From the NCBI GenBank assembly GCA_023399155.1, contig JAEWQP010000002.1, positions 62,001 through 126,000 on the forward strand: 64,000 nucleotides of DNA. Direction: 5' to 3'. The stretch's first letter is position 1. Every line of letters begins with the position of its first letter. The translations under genes and the position numbers were made by a program. Positions 1 through 9,070 of this stretch are shown piece after piece. The DNA comes from Verrucomicrobiota bacterium. GTDB taxonomy: Bacteria; Verrucomicrobiota; Verrucomicrobiia; Opitutales; Opitutaceae. The notes beneath the pieces were generated by a model. The model saw only the letters and a program-made list of their open reading frames with translations. It was not told the DNA's origin and searched no databases.

Positions 1-240
1 GAGTTCGAACACGATCTCCGCCCGCACCCGCGAGAGGCAGGCCTCGGTCGCCTCGGCCGAGGTGAGATCGACCTGATGCCAGGTGAGTCCGGGGAGTGAA
101 TACGTGCCTTGCGTCCGCGTGATGGCGTGCACTTCCGCGCCGATAGTCGCCAGCGCATGGCACAGATGCGTGCCAATGAAGCCGGTGGCTCCGGTCACCA
201 GAACTTTCCTACCGGCGAGTGCTTCTGCTGGATGATTCAT
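1..240 (-). CDS. NAD-dependent epimerase/dehydratase, N-terminal part only
   Basis: Reading leftward from an ATG at 238-240, 80 codons stay open to the window edge, so only the N-terminus is visible. It begins with about nine polar residues, then a beta strand and the motif VLVTGATGFIGTHL, the dinucleotide-binding Rossmann signature of extended short-chain dehydrogenases. The family acts on nucleotide sugars in the cytoplasm as epimerases, dehydratases or reductases. The catalytic YxxxK lies outside the window, so the substrate cannot be told. It is the last visible gene of the exopolysaccharide locus, and a role in making a sugar precursor is inferred from that position. Confidence 0.85.
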   Translation of the reverse strand, partial: MNHPAEALAGRKVLVTGATGFIGTHLCHALATIGAEVHAITRTQGTYSLPGLTWHQVDLTSAEATEACLSRVRAEIVFEL

Positions 241-503
241 CGGATAAAGGCGGCGACAGGTTGGCACTAGGTGTCGTGGACCGTGCCTGGCCTCGGCCGG
301 ACACATGGATGCGGCTGAATGTGGAGCGCGGCTTCCGGAGGCGCTCCGGGTGCGCTTGCGCGAGCCTGACCGTCAGCTCCCCGGGCCGCCGACGCCGTGG
401 ACTTCGGTGCGTTTGAGGACGTCCGCCGCGTCGGGATGCGCTCGATCGAGGCGGGAGGTCGCGTCGCCCTTTCGGGTGGGCCTCCGCGGCGCCGCGACAG
501 GCG

Positions 504-1532
504 TCAGCGGGCGGTCTGAAGGCGGGTTCGCGTTTTCTTGTGTCCGCGCAACGCGACGTCGGCGAGCAGGAGCAGCGTCGGCAGCGTGTGTTTGCGCAGC
601 GTGACGGCGACGCACCGCGGCCGATCGCGCCAGCGGGGCGGAATCATCGCGCTCGATCGCAGATACTCGAGCGTGAGGCGCAGCTTGACCGGCAGCGTGA
701 ATCCCTCGATGCGGTTGTTGGGATCGTAGAAACGCCGGAGCGCGGCCTTCGTCGGGTTAGCCTGCATCGAGCCGCGCTTGTGCAGTCGCCGGTAAAAGAG
801 GATCTCGGGTATCTCCACAAAGCGGCCGCGCATCAACAGTTCTGCGATCAGGACCTGGTCGGATTTCAGGAAGGAACGCTCCAGATGCGTCTGGCGCAGG
901 ACATCCGCGCGGATGACCCCGTAGAGGGGATTGATGTAGGAGATGCGCGGGAAGAAGATCTGGAGACGCTGGTGCGCGGGGCCCGGCGGCGAGGCCAGCG
1001 AGATCGTGTCCTCGCGGATCGGAGCCCCGTCGTCGTCGATGAACATCGTGCGCGGGTAGGCGACCACGGCGTCCGGCGCCTCCTCCAGGGCCCGGAGGCA
1101 TTTCTCCAGGAACGTGGGCTCCATGATGTCGTCGTGCGCGCAGTACTTGAAGAACTTCCCGCGTGCGAGCGCGACGGTGCGATTGTGGTTCGGGACGGCG
1201 CCGATGTTTGACTCGAGCGGAAGGTACCGCACGCGCTTGTCGCGTGCCGCATAGGCGGCGCAGACCGCCGGGGTGTTGTCCGTGGAGCAGTTGTCGGAAA
1301 TGATCAGCTCGAAGTCCGTGAACGTTTGCGCGAGGATGGAGTCGATCATCTCGCTCAGGTAAGGTTCGCCGTTGCGCACGCCCAGGCCGATGCTGAGCAG
1401 GGGCGCGGGGGTGATGTCATCGGCAACGGCTTCCTCGGCCCCGGGCGTCCGGCCGGCGGGCTTTCCACGGGTCTGATGGGCGGTCGGCTTGGGCAAACCA
1501 CCGGGAGGGTGTTTCGTCACGGCTGGGTGCAT
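504..1532 (-). CDS. Family 2 glycosyltransferase
   Basis: Predicted 342-residue cytoplasmic or membrane-associated GT-A transferase that adds a sugar from a nucleotide donor to the growing exopolysaccharide unit. The family 2 fold begins near residue 45. IISDNCSTDNT (about 77-87) is the nucleotide-binding loop and AHDDIMEP (about 132-139) holds the DXD-like metal-binding residues. The frame is open upstream to 1745, but the extra 71 residues are low-complexity and the ATG at 1532 sits closer to the domain, so I use it. No clear Shine-Dalgarno precedes it. Donor and acceptor sugars cannot be read from sequence. It is separated from the flippase gene by about 360 bases, more than most neighbours in this locus. 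Confidence 0.88.
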   Translation of the reverse strand: MHPAVTKHPPGGLPKPTAHQTRGKPAGRTPGAEEAVADDITPAPLLSIGLGVRNGEPYLSEMIDSILAQTFTDFELIISDNCSTDNTPAVCAAYAARDKRVRYLPLESNIGAVPNHNRTVALARGKFFKYCAHDDIMEPTFLEKCLRALEEAPDAVVAYPRTMFIDDDGAPIREDTISLASPPGPAHQRLQIFFPRISYINPLYGVIRADVLRQTHLERSFLKSDQVLIAELLMRGRFVEIPEILFYRRLHKRGSMQANPTKAALRRFYDPNNRIEGFTLPVKLRLTLEYLRSSAMIPPRWRDRPRCVAVTLRKHTLPTLLLLADVALRGHKKTRTRLQTAR

Positions 1533-1893
1533 TGTCGGAATAGGCTGGGGAAAGTGACGTTGGCGCGCTTCGCGGGCAGAGTAGGCGGTCCCGCCCGGGC
1601 CCGGCAGCGGGGTCGGACCCTGAAAGCGACGCGGGTTTTTGCCGGTGGGCCGAAAGGAGGAGGCGTCCGATTGAAGTGCGGGCTGCGGGCCCCAGCCCGG
1701 CGCCTGTGACATGAGGCGGGCGGTGCACTCGCGCAGGGCGCCCAACCCGGAATCGTCAGTCGATTCCGATTACTTAATTCGCGTCATCCTGGAAGAAGAT
1801 TCACGGAGGGCCTGTTCACGAGGCCGGGCGTCGCGTCCTCTTTGTTCAACCGCGAGGTTTCTGTGGATACAGAGGCGAAACGCAGGCACGGCC
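1533..1893. other. Intergenic region between glycosyltransferase and flippase genes
   Basis: About 360 bases without a convincing gene. It contains a perfect 7-bp inverted repeat with a 5-base loop (1749-1767), not followed by a T-run on either strand, so it is not a standard terminator. A more AT-rich patch lies around 1770-1800. The reading frame of the glycosyltransferase stays open across part of it but with low-complexity sequence. A promoter for the downstream glycosyltransferase is possible but no clear boxes are seen. Confidence 0.5.
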
Positions 1894-3468
1894 TCAGGGC
1901 ACCGTGCCGGCGCCTGAGGCGGCCATCTTTCCCGGTTTCGCGCCGCGGCGGGCGCGGAGCGAGTCGAAGGCCAGTCGAAAGCGCGAGAACCGTCCGAAGC
2001 CGACCAACAGGATCAGCGCGTAGCTGCCACCAAACGCCGCCAGGCCGACGGCTGCGCGGGCCATCTTCGGGAGCGGCAGTGGAAGCAGATTCTCGGTGGC
2101 CCAGCCCAGGGCGGCGGCGGGCAGGCCGGCCGCGATGGGAACGGCAAGTGTCCGCGCGATGTCGCCCAGGTTTACGGGAAGGTCGCGCAATGCGAGGTAG
2201 GACATCGGCACCGCGAGCAGAGTGACCGCGATCGAGTAGGCGATGGCCACTCCGCGGGGCCCGTGAGGCAGGCCGATGGCAAACGCCGAGACCAGCACGA
2301 GCGCGGTGATCGTGCCGAGCTGGCGGTAGCGCCGTGTTTCGCCTGCGGATACCTGCAGCCATCCGATCGGCGTGGTCACTGCCCCGACGATGGCGGCAAG
2401 CGCCAGCAGACGAAATATCCCGGCGGCCTCCGTCCATTGCGGCCCGAGCCACAGAAGGACCAACTCGTCCGCAAAAATCGCGGCGGCGAGGATCAGCGGC
2501 ACCGTGATGCTGGCCATCGACTCGAGCGCGTGCAGAAAGTAGCGCGACCCCACTTCGGGCTCGTTCGTCAGGCGGGAGAGCGTCGGGACAAACACCGCCG
2601 AGAGCGGGCGGTTGATCTGCTTCACCGGCGCGAGCAGCAGCGTGTAAGCCTTGTCGTAGAATCCCAGGGCGATCGGTCCCCAGAACCAGCCGATCAGGAG
2701 GGAGTCGGCCTTGCGCGAGGCGAACGTCGCGATGTCGCAGATCAGGATGTCGCTCCCGAACTTCAGCATGTGCAGCGTGTCCGGCGCCCAGCGCGGACGG
2801 TGGGGCATCCAGCGGACCGCCAGCCAGACCGCGACCATGTTCGTCGCCGAACTGCTGACCGGCATGCCGACCAGCGCCCAGTAGCCGAAGCCGGAGGCCG
2901 CCATAGAGATGCCGACGATCGCGCCCACGAGCGAGGAGAACACACCGCGCGCGGCCAGGCTCTTGAACCGCATCTGCCGCCGAAGCAGGGCCTGATGCTG
3001 CACTGTGAGCCCGCCAAAGATAAACGTGATCGCGACCACGCGGGTGATCTCGACCAGCCGCGGATCGCCGAAGACCGCCGCCACCAGCGGCGCGCTCAGC
3101 GCCATCAACCCGGCGATGAGAAGTCCGGAGGCGGTGTTGATCCAGAACAACGTCGACACCTGCTCGTGCGTGAGGTGCTCGCGCTGGATGGTCGCCGAGG
3201 TGAGACCGGCATCCTTGAAGATGATCAGGAAGCTCGTGATCACCGCCGTCATCGCCACCAGGCCGAAATCCTCCGGCGTGAGCATGCGGCCGAGGATTCC
3301 GGTCGAGACCATGCTGATGAGAAACTGCGATCCCTGCCCGAGCCCGATCGACGCAGCTCCGCGGATCGCCCGCGCACCGATGTTGGTGCGCAGGTGCTTT
3401 GTGCAGAAGACGCGCGATTGCGGCGTCCCGGATGGAGCGTCGTCTGTCGTGGGGAGAGTTTCGTTCAT
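1894..3468 (-). CDS. Wzx-like polysaccharide flippase (MOP superfamily)
   Basis: Predicted 524-residue inner-membrane protein with roughly 12-14 hydrophobic segments. It belongs to the MOP-type flippases that move undecaprenyl-linked oligosaccharide units from cytoplasm to periplasm. The N-terminal membrane domain has the typical glycine- and serine-rich first helices (GLGQGSQFLISMVSTGILGR) followed by MLTPEDFGLVAMTAV, a common pattern in the polysaccharide-synthase branch. The frame extends upstream to 3555, but the first 29 residues look non-coding and the ATG at 3468 gives a short polar N-terminus before the first helix. With the polymerase at 10284-11693 and the Wzc-like protein at 17365-19689 it makes this a Wzx/Wzy-dependent pathway. 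Confidence 0.9.
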   Translation of the reverse strand: MNETLPTTDDAPSGTPQSRVFCTKHLRTNIGARAIRGAASIGLGQGSQFLISMVSTGILGRMLTPEDFGLVAMTAVITSFLIIFKDAGLTSATIQREHLTHEQVSTLFWINTASGLLIAGLMALSAPLVAAVFGDPRLVEITRVVAITFIFGGLTVQHQALLRRQMRFKSLAARGVFSSLVGAIVGISMAASGFGYWALVGMPVSSSATNMVAVWLAVRWMPHRPRWAPDTLHMLKFGSDILICDIATFASRKADSLLIGWFWGPIALGFYDKAYTLLLAPVKQINRPLSAVFVPTLSRLTNEPEVGSRYFLHALESMASITVPLILAAAIFADELVLLWLGPQWTEAAGIFRLLALAAIVGAVTTPIGWLQVSAGETRRYRQLGTITALVLVSAFAIGLPHGPRGVAIAYSIAVTLLAVPMSYLALRDLPVNLGDIARTLAVPIAAGLPAAALGWATENLLPLPLPKMARAAVGLAAFGGSYALILLVGFGRFSRFRLAFDSLRARRGAKPGKMAASGAGTVP

Positions 3469-3573
3469 GGACTCGATGGGCGGAAAGTGGTCTCGGACGC
3501 AGGCGTCCTCGCGTGTGACGCGGTGGACACAGGCATCGCTCAAAGGTTGCAGCAAAATCCGCGGCTGGGCGGC

Positions 3574-4731
3574 TCAGGCGCCGGCCACGGGATCGTCACC
3601 GGAGGGCCGCCCCAGGACCTGCCGGAAGAAGCGGGCCGTGGCGGTGGCGTTGCGTTCCCAGTCGAAGTAGCCGAGCGGGGCCCGACCTTCGCGGGGCCGG
3701 TCCGCCCACGTGAGCGCGGCGGCGAGTTCGCGGTCGTCGAGGTCGCCGTGGTACGTGCGTACCCACGCCTCACCGACAGCCTGCTGCACCTCGATCAGCG
3801 TGCCCATGGCGGGCGCAAGCACCGGCACGTCGAGGGAGAGCGCGAGCAGGGCGGAGCCGGAGTTGAGAATCTCCTTGTACGGGAGCACCGTCATGTCGAG
3901 CGCGCGCACCGCGGCGGCCAACTCGCTCTCCGGGATGAAACGCAGCTGCAGGTTCACGCGTGGGTCGGCGGCGGCCAGCGCGGAGAGCTCGGCGGCGAGC
4001 GCGCGGTCCGTGCACTCGCCCGCGATCAACAGCCGCAGGTCGCCGCGATCGAGCCGCCGGGCGCAACGCAGGAGATGCGGGATGTTCTTATAGGGGCGGA
4101 CGAGCCCGATGAGGCCGATCACGAGCGAGTCCTCGGGCAGCCCGAGGGCGGCCTTCGCGGCACGCCGGGCCGGCGGGTCGGGATAAAGGTCGCGGTAGTG
4201 GCCGCGCGGCGCGACGAGAGAAGGCTTGTCACGGAGGGCCGGATACGTCGACAGCGTGAGGCCGTGGGCCGTGTGCGACAGGCTGATGAATCCCGAGAGA
4301 TTGCGGAAAAAGATCCGGCGGAACAGGTGCGACGCGGGTCCCTTCCGTTCCTCGTGGCCCTTGATGTTCTGCACCGTCCAGATCAGCCGGGCGCCCCGGG
4401 CGCGAATCAGCGCCATGTCGACCAGGAAACGTATGAACCCGCGCCACCGGCGCAGCAGCGGGCGGTTGAGCAGGCGCTCGGGCCAGTGCACATGCACCAG
4501 ATCGTAGCGCGCACGGGCAAGCGACTTCAACGAGCCCTCCTCCACCGAGACGCCATGTGCCGCGAGGGCCCCGTAGAGCAGGCGCATGTGGGGATTCTGC
4601 CGCGAATCCTTCGGGAAAGCCACGACCCGGATGGGCTGCGCCGCGCCCGGGTCGGGCGACGAGTGCGCCTGTTTCGGGCGCGCGGAGGCGCGCATCGGGG
4701 AAGCTGGGATGGTGCTGGGAATCACGGACAT
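3574..4731 (-). CDS. GT-B glycosyltransferase (family 1/4 type)
   Basis: Predicted 385-residue GT-B glycosyltransferase. After a polar lead of about 35 residues, the N-terminal Rossmann domain starts at IRVVAFPKDSRQNPHMRLLY, with the acceptor-side motif LVHVHWPE. The C-terminal donor domain starts near VIGLIGLVRPYKNIPHLL and ends with a loop NSGSALLALSLDVPVLAP that replaces the usual EPFG...E motif. The open frame extends upstream into the next gene, but the ATG at 4731 leaves only 13 bases to the methyltransferase stop at 4745, which fits a tight operon. It is likely to add one sugar of the repeat unit on the cytoplasmic side; which sugar is unknown. Confidence 0.88.
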   Translation of the reverse strand: MSVIPSTIPASPMRASARPKQAHSSPDPGAAQPIRVVAFPKDSRQNPHMRLLYGALAAHGVSVEEGSLKSLARARYDLVHVHWPERLLNRPLLRRWRGFIRFLVDMALIRARGARLIWTVQNIKGHEERKGPASHLFRRIFFRNLSGFISLSHTAHGLTLSTYPALRDKPSLVAPRGHYRDLYPDPPARRAAKAALGLPEDSLVIGLIGLVRPYKNIPHLLRCARRLDRGDLRLLIAGECTDRALAAELSALAAADPRVNLQLRFIPESELAAAVRALDMTVLPYKEILNSGSALLALSLDVPVLAPAMGTLIEVQQAVGEAWVRTYHGDLDDRELAAALTWADRPREGRAPLGYFDWERNATATARFFRQVLGRPSGDDPVAGA

Positions 4732-4744
4732 GATGCGGAGAAGA

Positions 4745-5542
4745 TCAAGCGGTGCCGTTGGCGGCATGCGTGGCCCGGCCCGGCTTGAGGCGAATCGGCT
4801 CCCCCGGCCGCGCGACGAGCACGGCCAGCGCGGTGCCATCGATCCATCCCATGGATACGGGGCTGGCGACGGCCTCGCGGACCTCGTCCACCGCCTGGGT
4901 GACGCCCGGCCACGAACCATAATCGTGCCACAGGATCACGCCCTCGCGGCCCTCGACGAGCCGGAGCGCAGTGAGGGAGTCGGCCGCGGCGTTCCCGTAG
5001 CCGTGGCCCGCGTCGACGAAGACCAGGTCCTGCGAGCCGAACCAGGGGGAGAAGTCGAACCGGGTCGAGTCGCCCCAGAGCTGGTGGATGTCGCCCCGCT
5101 CCACGAGATCGCGAATCAGTGAACCCGGTCGCTTGCCGTCGGGCGCCAGTTCGTTTCCGCCAGGCAGGTCGATCGTGTGGATGACCGCCTCAGGTGCATT
5201 CAACCGCACATTCAGCGTCGTGCGTCCGTCGAACGTGCCAATCTCGAAGATATGCCGGGCGTCGCGCTCGCGAACCAGCCCGATGAGGATCGCGAGTTCC
5301 TGCAGGGCGAGTTCCCACTTTCCCCGCACGTAGCGGGTGAGCTGAATCGGGTTCGACCCGGCCACGATTTCCTCGGGCGGGATGCGGGGCAGGCGCGGCT
5401 CACGCAGGTAGACGCCATGGTACACCCGCGCGGCCTCGAGGAACGAGATACGGGCTGAGCGGTTGAATGGGGCGCGCATGGCGGAACCGCACATGCGGAG
5501 TGTGCCGCGGGTGAGCGCGCGAAGCGTGGCATGTCGGGCCAT
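4745..5542 (-). CDS. SAM-dependent methyltransferase (class I, Methyltransf_24-like)
   Basis: Predicted 265-residue soluble methyltransferase. The SAM-binding motif I FEIGTFDGRT lies at about residues 99-108, the acidic motif HTIDLP at about 122-127, FVDAGHGYGN near 175 and LWHDYG near 204. This pattern is seen in cephalosporin-hydroxylase and macrocin-type O-methyltransferases that act on sugars or small molecules. In an exopolysaccharide locus, methylation of a sugar hydroxyl is the likely role. The start is an ATG at 5542, and a 38-base gap separates it from the GDP-mannose dehydrogenase upstream. The exact substrate is not recognisable. Confidence 0.82.
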   Translation of the reverse strand: MARHATLRALTRGTLRMCGSAMRAPFNRSARISFLEAARVYHGVYLREPRLPRIPPEEIVAGSNPIQLTRYVRGKWELALQELAILIGLVRERDARHIFEIGTFDGRTTLNVRLNAPEAVIHTIDLPGGNELAPDGKRPGSLIRDLVERGDIHQLWGDSTRFDFSPWFGSQDLVFVDAGHGYGNAAADSLTALRLVEGREGVILWHDYGSWPGVTQAVDEVREAVASPVSMGWIDGTALAVLVARPGEPIRLKPGRATHAANGTA

Positions 5543-5580
5543 GGATGAAGGGGTGGGAAGGAGGGGTGGGATGTGGAAGG

Positions 5581-6921
5581 TCAGGCCTGGGCTGGCGCGT
5601 CGGCTGCCCGCGCGGCCGCGCGGGTGGCGATCTCCTGCAGCCGGGCCCGGGGCTCCTGGAGCGACATGCCGCTCCAGCGCGCGACATTGAGCACCGGGAC
5701 AGTCAGGCCGGAGGTCAGCCGGTCGTACCGCTCGTCCGGATGCATGATGAGCACGGCATCGGCATCGACGAGGACCTCGGCCGGCTGGTTGCTGAAAAAG
5801 ATCGACGGCAGGGAGATCAGCTTCTCGAGCAGCCGCTGGTTCACGCCGATCGCGGTCTCCGGGCGCACAAGAAAATCATGCACGCGCAACTCCACGTCGC
5901 CGCGCGTGGCGAGGCGGTAGAGGATCTCCACCGTCGGGCTCTCGCGGATGTCGTCGGTGTCGCGCTTGAACGCGAGGCCAAGGATGGCCAGGCGCTGCGG
6001 ATACAGGGCGAGTATCCGCTCCACGATGTACGCGAAGTGCGCCTGATTGCTTTCCTCGCAGGACCCGATGGTGGGAAGCTGCACGCCGCGGCTGGTGCTG
6101 AGGTGGCGGATGGAGCGCGTGTCCTTCGGCAGGCACGACCCGCCAAACGGCGCGCCCGGCCGCAGGTAGCGCGCGGAGATGTTGAGCTGCGTGTCGTTGA
6201 CGAAGAGTTCCATCACCTCCGCGGAGTTTGCGCCGAGCGAGGTCGCGAGGCGTCCCATCTCGTTGGCGAAGCAGACCTTCAACGCATGGAAGGCGTTGCA
6301 CGCGAACTTGAGCGATTCCGCCGTCACGGCATCGACGAGCCGGAATCCGAAGCCAAAGGACTGGATCACCGAGAGGATGCGCGCGGGCGGGGGTGATCCC
6401 GGGACCGCGCCGATCACCGTCTGCGGCGGGTTCTCGAAATCCTTGATCGCCGTGCCCTCACGCAGAAACTCCGGGTAGAACGCCACCGACACGGCGCTGA
6501 ACAGGTCGGGGAACTTGCGTGAAAACGCCTGGAGCGTTCCCGGCGGCACCGTGCTGCGCAGCACGATCTCCGCTCCGCGCGACACGAGCGCGGCCTGATG
6601 TTCCGCGAGGTGCGAGAACACACCGTGCACCGCGGTGAGATTCGTGGCACCGGTCTCGTCGCTGGGCGTGCCGACGGCGATGAGAAACAGGTCCGGCGTC
6701 TCGTCCGCGCCGACCTGCGGGCGGACCCGAAACCGTCCCTCGCCGAGCCCGGCCTGGATCGCGGGCTCCACGCCCGGTTCGCTCAGCGGCACGCGGCCCT
6801 TCGCCAGTTCGTCGCGCTTGGCGGACGAGGTTTCGTACCCAATGACTTCATACCCACGCCGCAGGAGACAGGCGGCGGTGGTCAAGCCGACATAGCCGAG
6901 TCCAAAGATGCCGATTTTCAT
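5581..6921 (-). CDS. Nucleotide-sugar dehydrogenase, GDP-mannose 6-dehydrogenase (AlgD) type
   Basis: Predicted 446-residue NAD-dependent dehydrogenase that oxidises C6 of a nucleotide sugar in two steps. The N-terminal Rossmann motif IFGLGYVGLTTA is at 5-16. The central region has FYPEFLREGTAIKDFENPP (about 148-166) and FANEMG, and the catalytic cysteine C263 sits in FGGSCLPKDTR. The C-terminal domain has LAILGLAFKRDTDDIRESP. The CLPKD form and the preceding LNISARYLRPG resemble Pseudomonas AlgD (GDP-mannose 6-dehydrogenase) more than UDP-glucose dehydrogenases, which usually have CFPKD. Its product would then be GDP-mannuronate. The frame is open upstream to 7422 but the ATG at 6921 begins exactly at the Rossmann strand. 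Confidence 0.9.
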   Translation of the reverse strand: MKIGIFGLGYVGLTTAACLLRRGYEVIGYETSSAKRDELAKGRVPLSEPGVEPAIQAGLGEGRFRVRPQVGADETPDLFLIAVGTPSDETGATNLTAVHGVFSHLAEHQAALVSRGAEIVLRSTVPPGTLQAFSRKFPDLFSAVSVAFYPEFLREGTAIKDFENPPQTVIGAVPGSPPPARILSVIQSFGFGFRLVDAVTAESLKFACNAFHALKVCFANEMGRLATSLGANSAEVMELFVNDTQLNISARYLRPGAPFGGSCLPKDTRSIRHLSTSRGVQLPTIGSCEESNQAHFAYIVERILALYPQRLAILGLAFKRDTDDIRESPTVEILYRLATRGDVELRVHDFLVRPETAIGVNQRLLEKLISLPSIFFSNQPAEVLVDADAVLIMHPDERYDRLTSGLTVPVLNVARWSGMSLQEPRARLQEIATRAAARAADAPAQA

Positions 6922-7073
6922 AGAAGGTGGAAAAGGAACGATGGGGAGTTCGCGAGAGGCCGCTGCCGTCGCCTCGTGGGCGCCACGGTGGGCCGGGGAA
7001 GCGCGGGCGGGCTCCCGCCGTGTCCCCCCGGGGCGCGTGCGCCGGGGGCGGCGTGGAACCCCTCCATAAACAG

Positions 7074-7103
7074 AAAAGCCCGGACGCGCGGGCGCGTCCG
7101 GGC
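7074..7103 (-). terminator. Rho-independent terminator after the beta-helix gene
   Basis: A perfect 12-bp GC inverted repeat with a 2-base loop (7078-7103) is followed on the minus strand by four T (7074-7077). It lies 31 bases after the stop codon of the beta-helix gene, so that gene appears to end its own transcript inside the locus. Confidence 0.8.
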
Positions 7104-7133
7104 CGGAGATCAGGGCTCGTAAGGACTTCGTGG

Positions 7134-8840
7134 TTACGGCCCGGGGACGACGATGAAGCCGGTGGGCGCCACCGGGACGGTCACGGTGCCGCTCGAGCCG
7201 CGCTGACGCTGGGCCAGCTGGGCCTCGAACAGGCTGCCCGGGAGCGTGCCCGACGTGGAGATCGACAGGGCACCCGGATAATCGCCGTGGGCCGAGTGGT
7301 CGGAACGGAATTCGCCGGTGCTCGCAATCACGTAGTTCATTCCCGTCGGCGGCTTGGCGACGATCGCATGTCCGGGCTTCTCGACCGTGCACTTGTACAC
7401 CACGGCCGTGCACGAGGCCCACCCGTGGCCGTTGGAGTTGTCCCCGTGATTTCCGATCCAGAGCATCTTGCTGTCGAACTTCATCCCCGCTTCCGGCGAA
7501 CCGGTCTGCCGGAAGACGCAGTTGTCAAAGAGCGTGCCGGTCGCCCAGCGCTGGTGGCCATCCTCGACCGCGGCATAGTTGTCGGTCGCGACGCAGCGCA
7601 GCCAGACGTTGCCGGAATCCATCGCATGACCGCCGCCGATGAACGTGTGGCGATTGCGTCGACCCGACGAGTTCTTGACGAGGATGAGCTGACCGCCCTT
7701 GAGCGAGATGCCATAGCGCGTGCCCCCTGAGAGGGGTGCGTGGGGATCGTTGACTTGCACGTTGTCGACCGTCGCGCGGGTCGATTCGCGCAGGGCCAGT
7801 CCCTGCTGCTTGTAGCTGGTGATGACGAGATTGCGGGCCCAGCAGTTCTCGGTGCGGTTGAAGCGCAGGCTCGAGTTGGCCACGCCATCGCCCGTCGAGT
7901 GGGTCAGCTTCATGTTCTCGATGCCGACCCGCTGCACCGGTTTGGCCGTGTACTTATAGACGAAGCACTGGGCGCGGGATTTCACCAAAGTGTACATGAC
8001 CGGGGCATCAATGGTGATCCGTGTGCCGGATACGGCCGTGACATAACGATGGTAGCGGATCGGCACCTCGTCGACCGCCCACGCGTCGGTACCGGGAGCG
8101 CCGCCATCGATCGCCTTCAGCCAGGCGGCGGTGCAGGGATGCTCGATGATGATTGCGTCTCCGACGCGCAGGCTGTGCCCGGAAACGATGTCAAAGCTGC
8201 GGTCGCCCACCTGCACTGTCGCTGTGGTGATGTTCCACTTCGTGCCCGAGCGCCCGTCGTCGAAGAGGAGGTGCGGCTCCTCGACGTCGGAAAGGCCGAC
8301 GCGAATCGTCTGCGCGGGGAGGGAACCCTCGTCGAGGACGATCGTCTCGCTGGCGCCTGCCCCACGCAGGACCACGCCGTCCGCGGTGATCGTGAGGGTA
8401 TCCACCTTCCAGGTGCCGGGGCCGAGATGGACGGCGCCGCGATAGCCGTGGCTGTTGAGCGGCATTGCCGAGACGGAATTGATGGCCTTCTGCACGCGCG
8501 CAGTCTCGTCGCCGCTGGGCGAAGTCAGCGTGACCTTGGTGGTGTATTCCTTGCCATGAGTCGGAAGCGATTGATCGCTGCTCATATAGCCGGCGTGGGA
8601 GAAGTCAGGGATGCGGTAGCCGCTGCTGTTCTCAGGATAACTCAGCGTTCCGCTGCTGACCTTGAGGAGTTCCGCGGCGTGAGCCGCCTGAAAGCCCGCG
8701 ACCGAGGCCACCGCGTAGAGGACAAAGCGAAAGAGCAGGCTCCGGGGGGAGCGCGAGAGCGGCTGCTGCACGACGGGACGAAACGCGGGAGGGGAGCACG
8801 AGGCACGCACGTCCTCGCTTGGGAACCAACACGGATTCAT
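7134..8840 (-). CDS. Secreted right-handed beta-helix protein of the polysaccharide locus
   Basis: Predicted 568-residue exported protein. The N-terminus has a long polar stretch, then a hydrophobic signal segment (about 35-52) and a likely signal peptidase site after AHA near residue 55. The mature part has repeated short strands with regularly spaced G, N and V residues (for example GVVLRGAGASETIV and ISLKGGQLILVKNSSGRRN), the look of a pectate-lyase-type beta-helix. Such proteins in polysaccharide loci are lyases, hydrolases or C5-epimerases such as AlgG. Because the gene downstream probably makes GDP-mannuronate, an AlgG-like or lyase role is plausible but inferred. A strong terminator follows the gene, and a 230-base gap upstream may hold its own promoter. 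Confidence 0.78.
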   Translation of the reverse strand: MNPCWFPSEDVRASCSPPAFRPVVQQPLSRSPRSLLFRFVLYAVASVAGFQAAHAAELLKVSSGTLSYPENSSGYRIPDFSHAGYMSSDQSLPTHGKEYTTKVTLTSPSGDETARVQKAINSVSAMPLNSHGYRGAVHLGPGTWKVDTLTITADGVVLRGAGASETIVLDEGSLPAQTIRVGLSDVEEPHLLFDDGRSGTKWNITTATVQVGDRSFDIVSGHSLRVGDAIIIEHPCTAAWLKAIDGGAPGTDAWAVDEVPIRYHRYVTAVSGTRITIDAPVMYTLVKSRAQCFVYKYTAKPVQRVGIENMKLTHSTGDGVANSSLRFNRTENCWARNLVITSYKQQGLALRESTRATVDNVQVNDPHAPLSGGTRYGISLKGGQLILVKNSSGRRNRHTFIGGGHAMDSGNVWLRCVATDNYAAVEDGHQRWATGTLFDNCVFRQTGSPEAGMKFDSKMLWIGNHGDNSNGHGWASCTAVVYKCTVEKPGHAIVAKPPTGMNYVIASTGEFRSDHSAHGDYPGALSISTSGTLPGSLFEAQLAQRQRGSSGTVTVPVAPTGFIVVPGP

Positions 8841-9070
8841 GTCCCCGATATCCGGCAGAAGCGTCGGTGCTCTTAACCGCTAAGCCATCAAGAGTTGGGA
8901 ATCGCGCCGCCATTAACATTTTCCTGAGGCCGGGTGCAGCCATCCATCTACACCGGGCAGAATGCACAGGTCATGCCTGCAGGATGCGCATGTAGCCGAA
9001 TGGCAACTACATCGACGCCGCCCCGCCGCGGCTTGGGGGCAAAAGCGCAGAATCTGGCGCCCCGGAGCAT

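Noticed and set aside
1749..1767. Hairpin as a terminator
   Set aside because: The 7-bp stem is perfect but no T-run follows on either strand.
2263..4788. An 841-codon open frame on the plus strand
   Set aside because: It lies antisense to the flippase and glycosyltransferase genes, its translation is made of R, D, E, H and P runs with no domain, and it is explained by the high GC content.
6922..7422. N-terminal extension of the GDP-mannose dehydrogenase to 7422
   Set aside because: The extra 167 residues are R/P/G-rich, cross the terminator of the next gene and precede a perfect family start at 6921.
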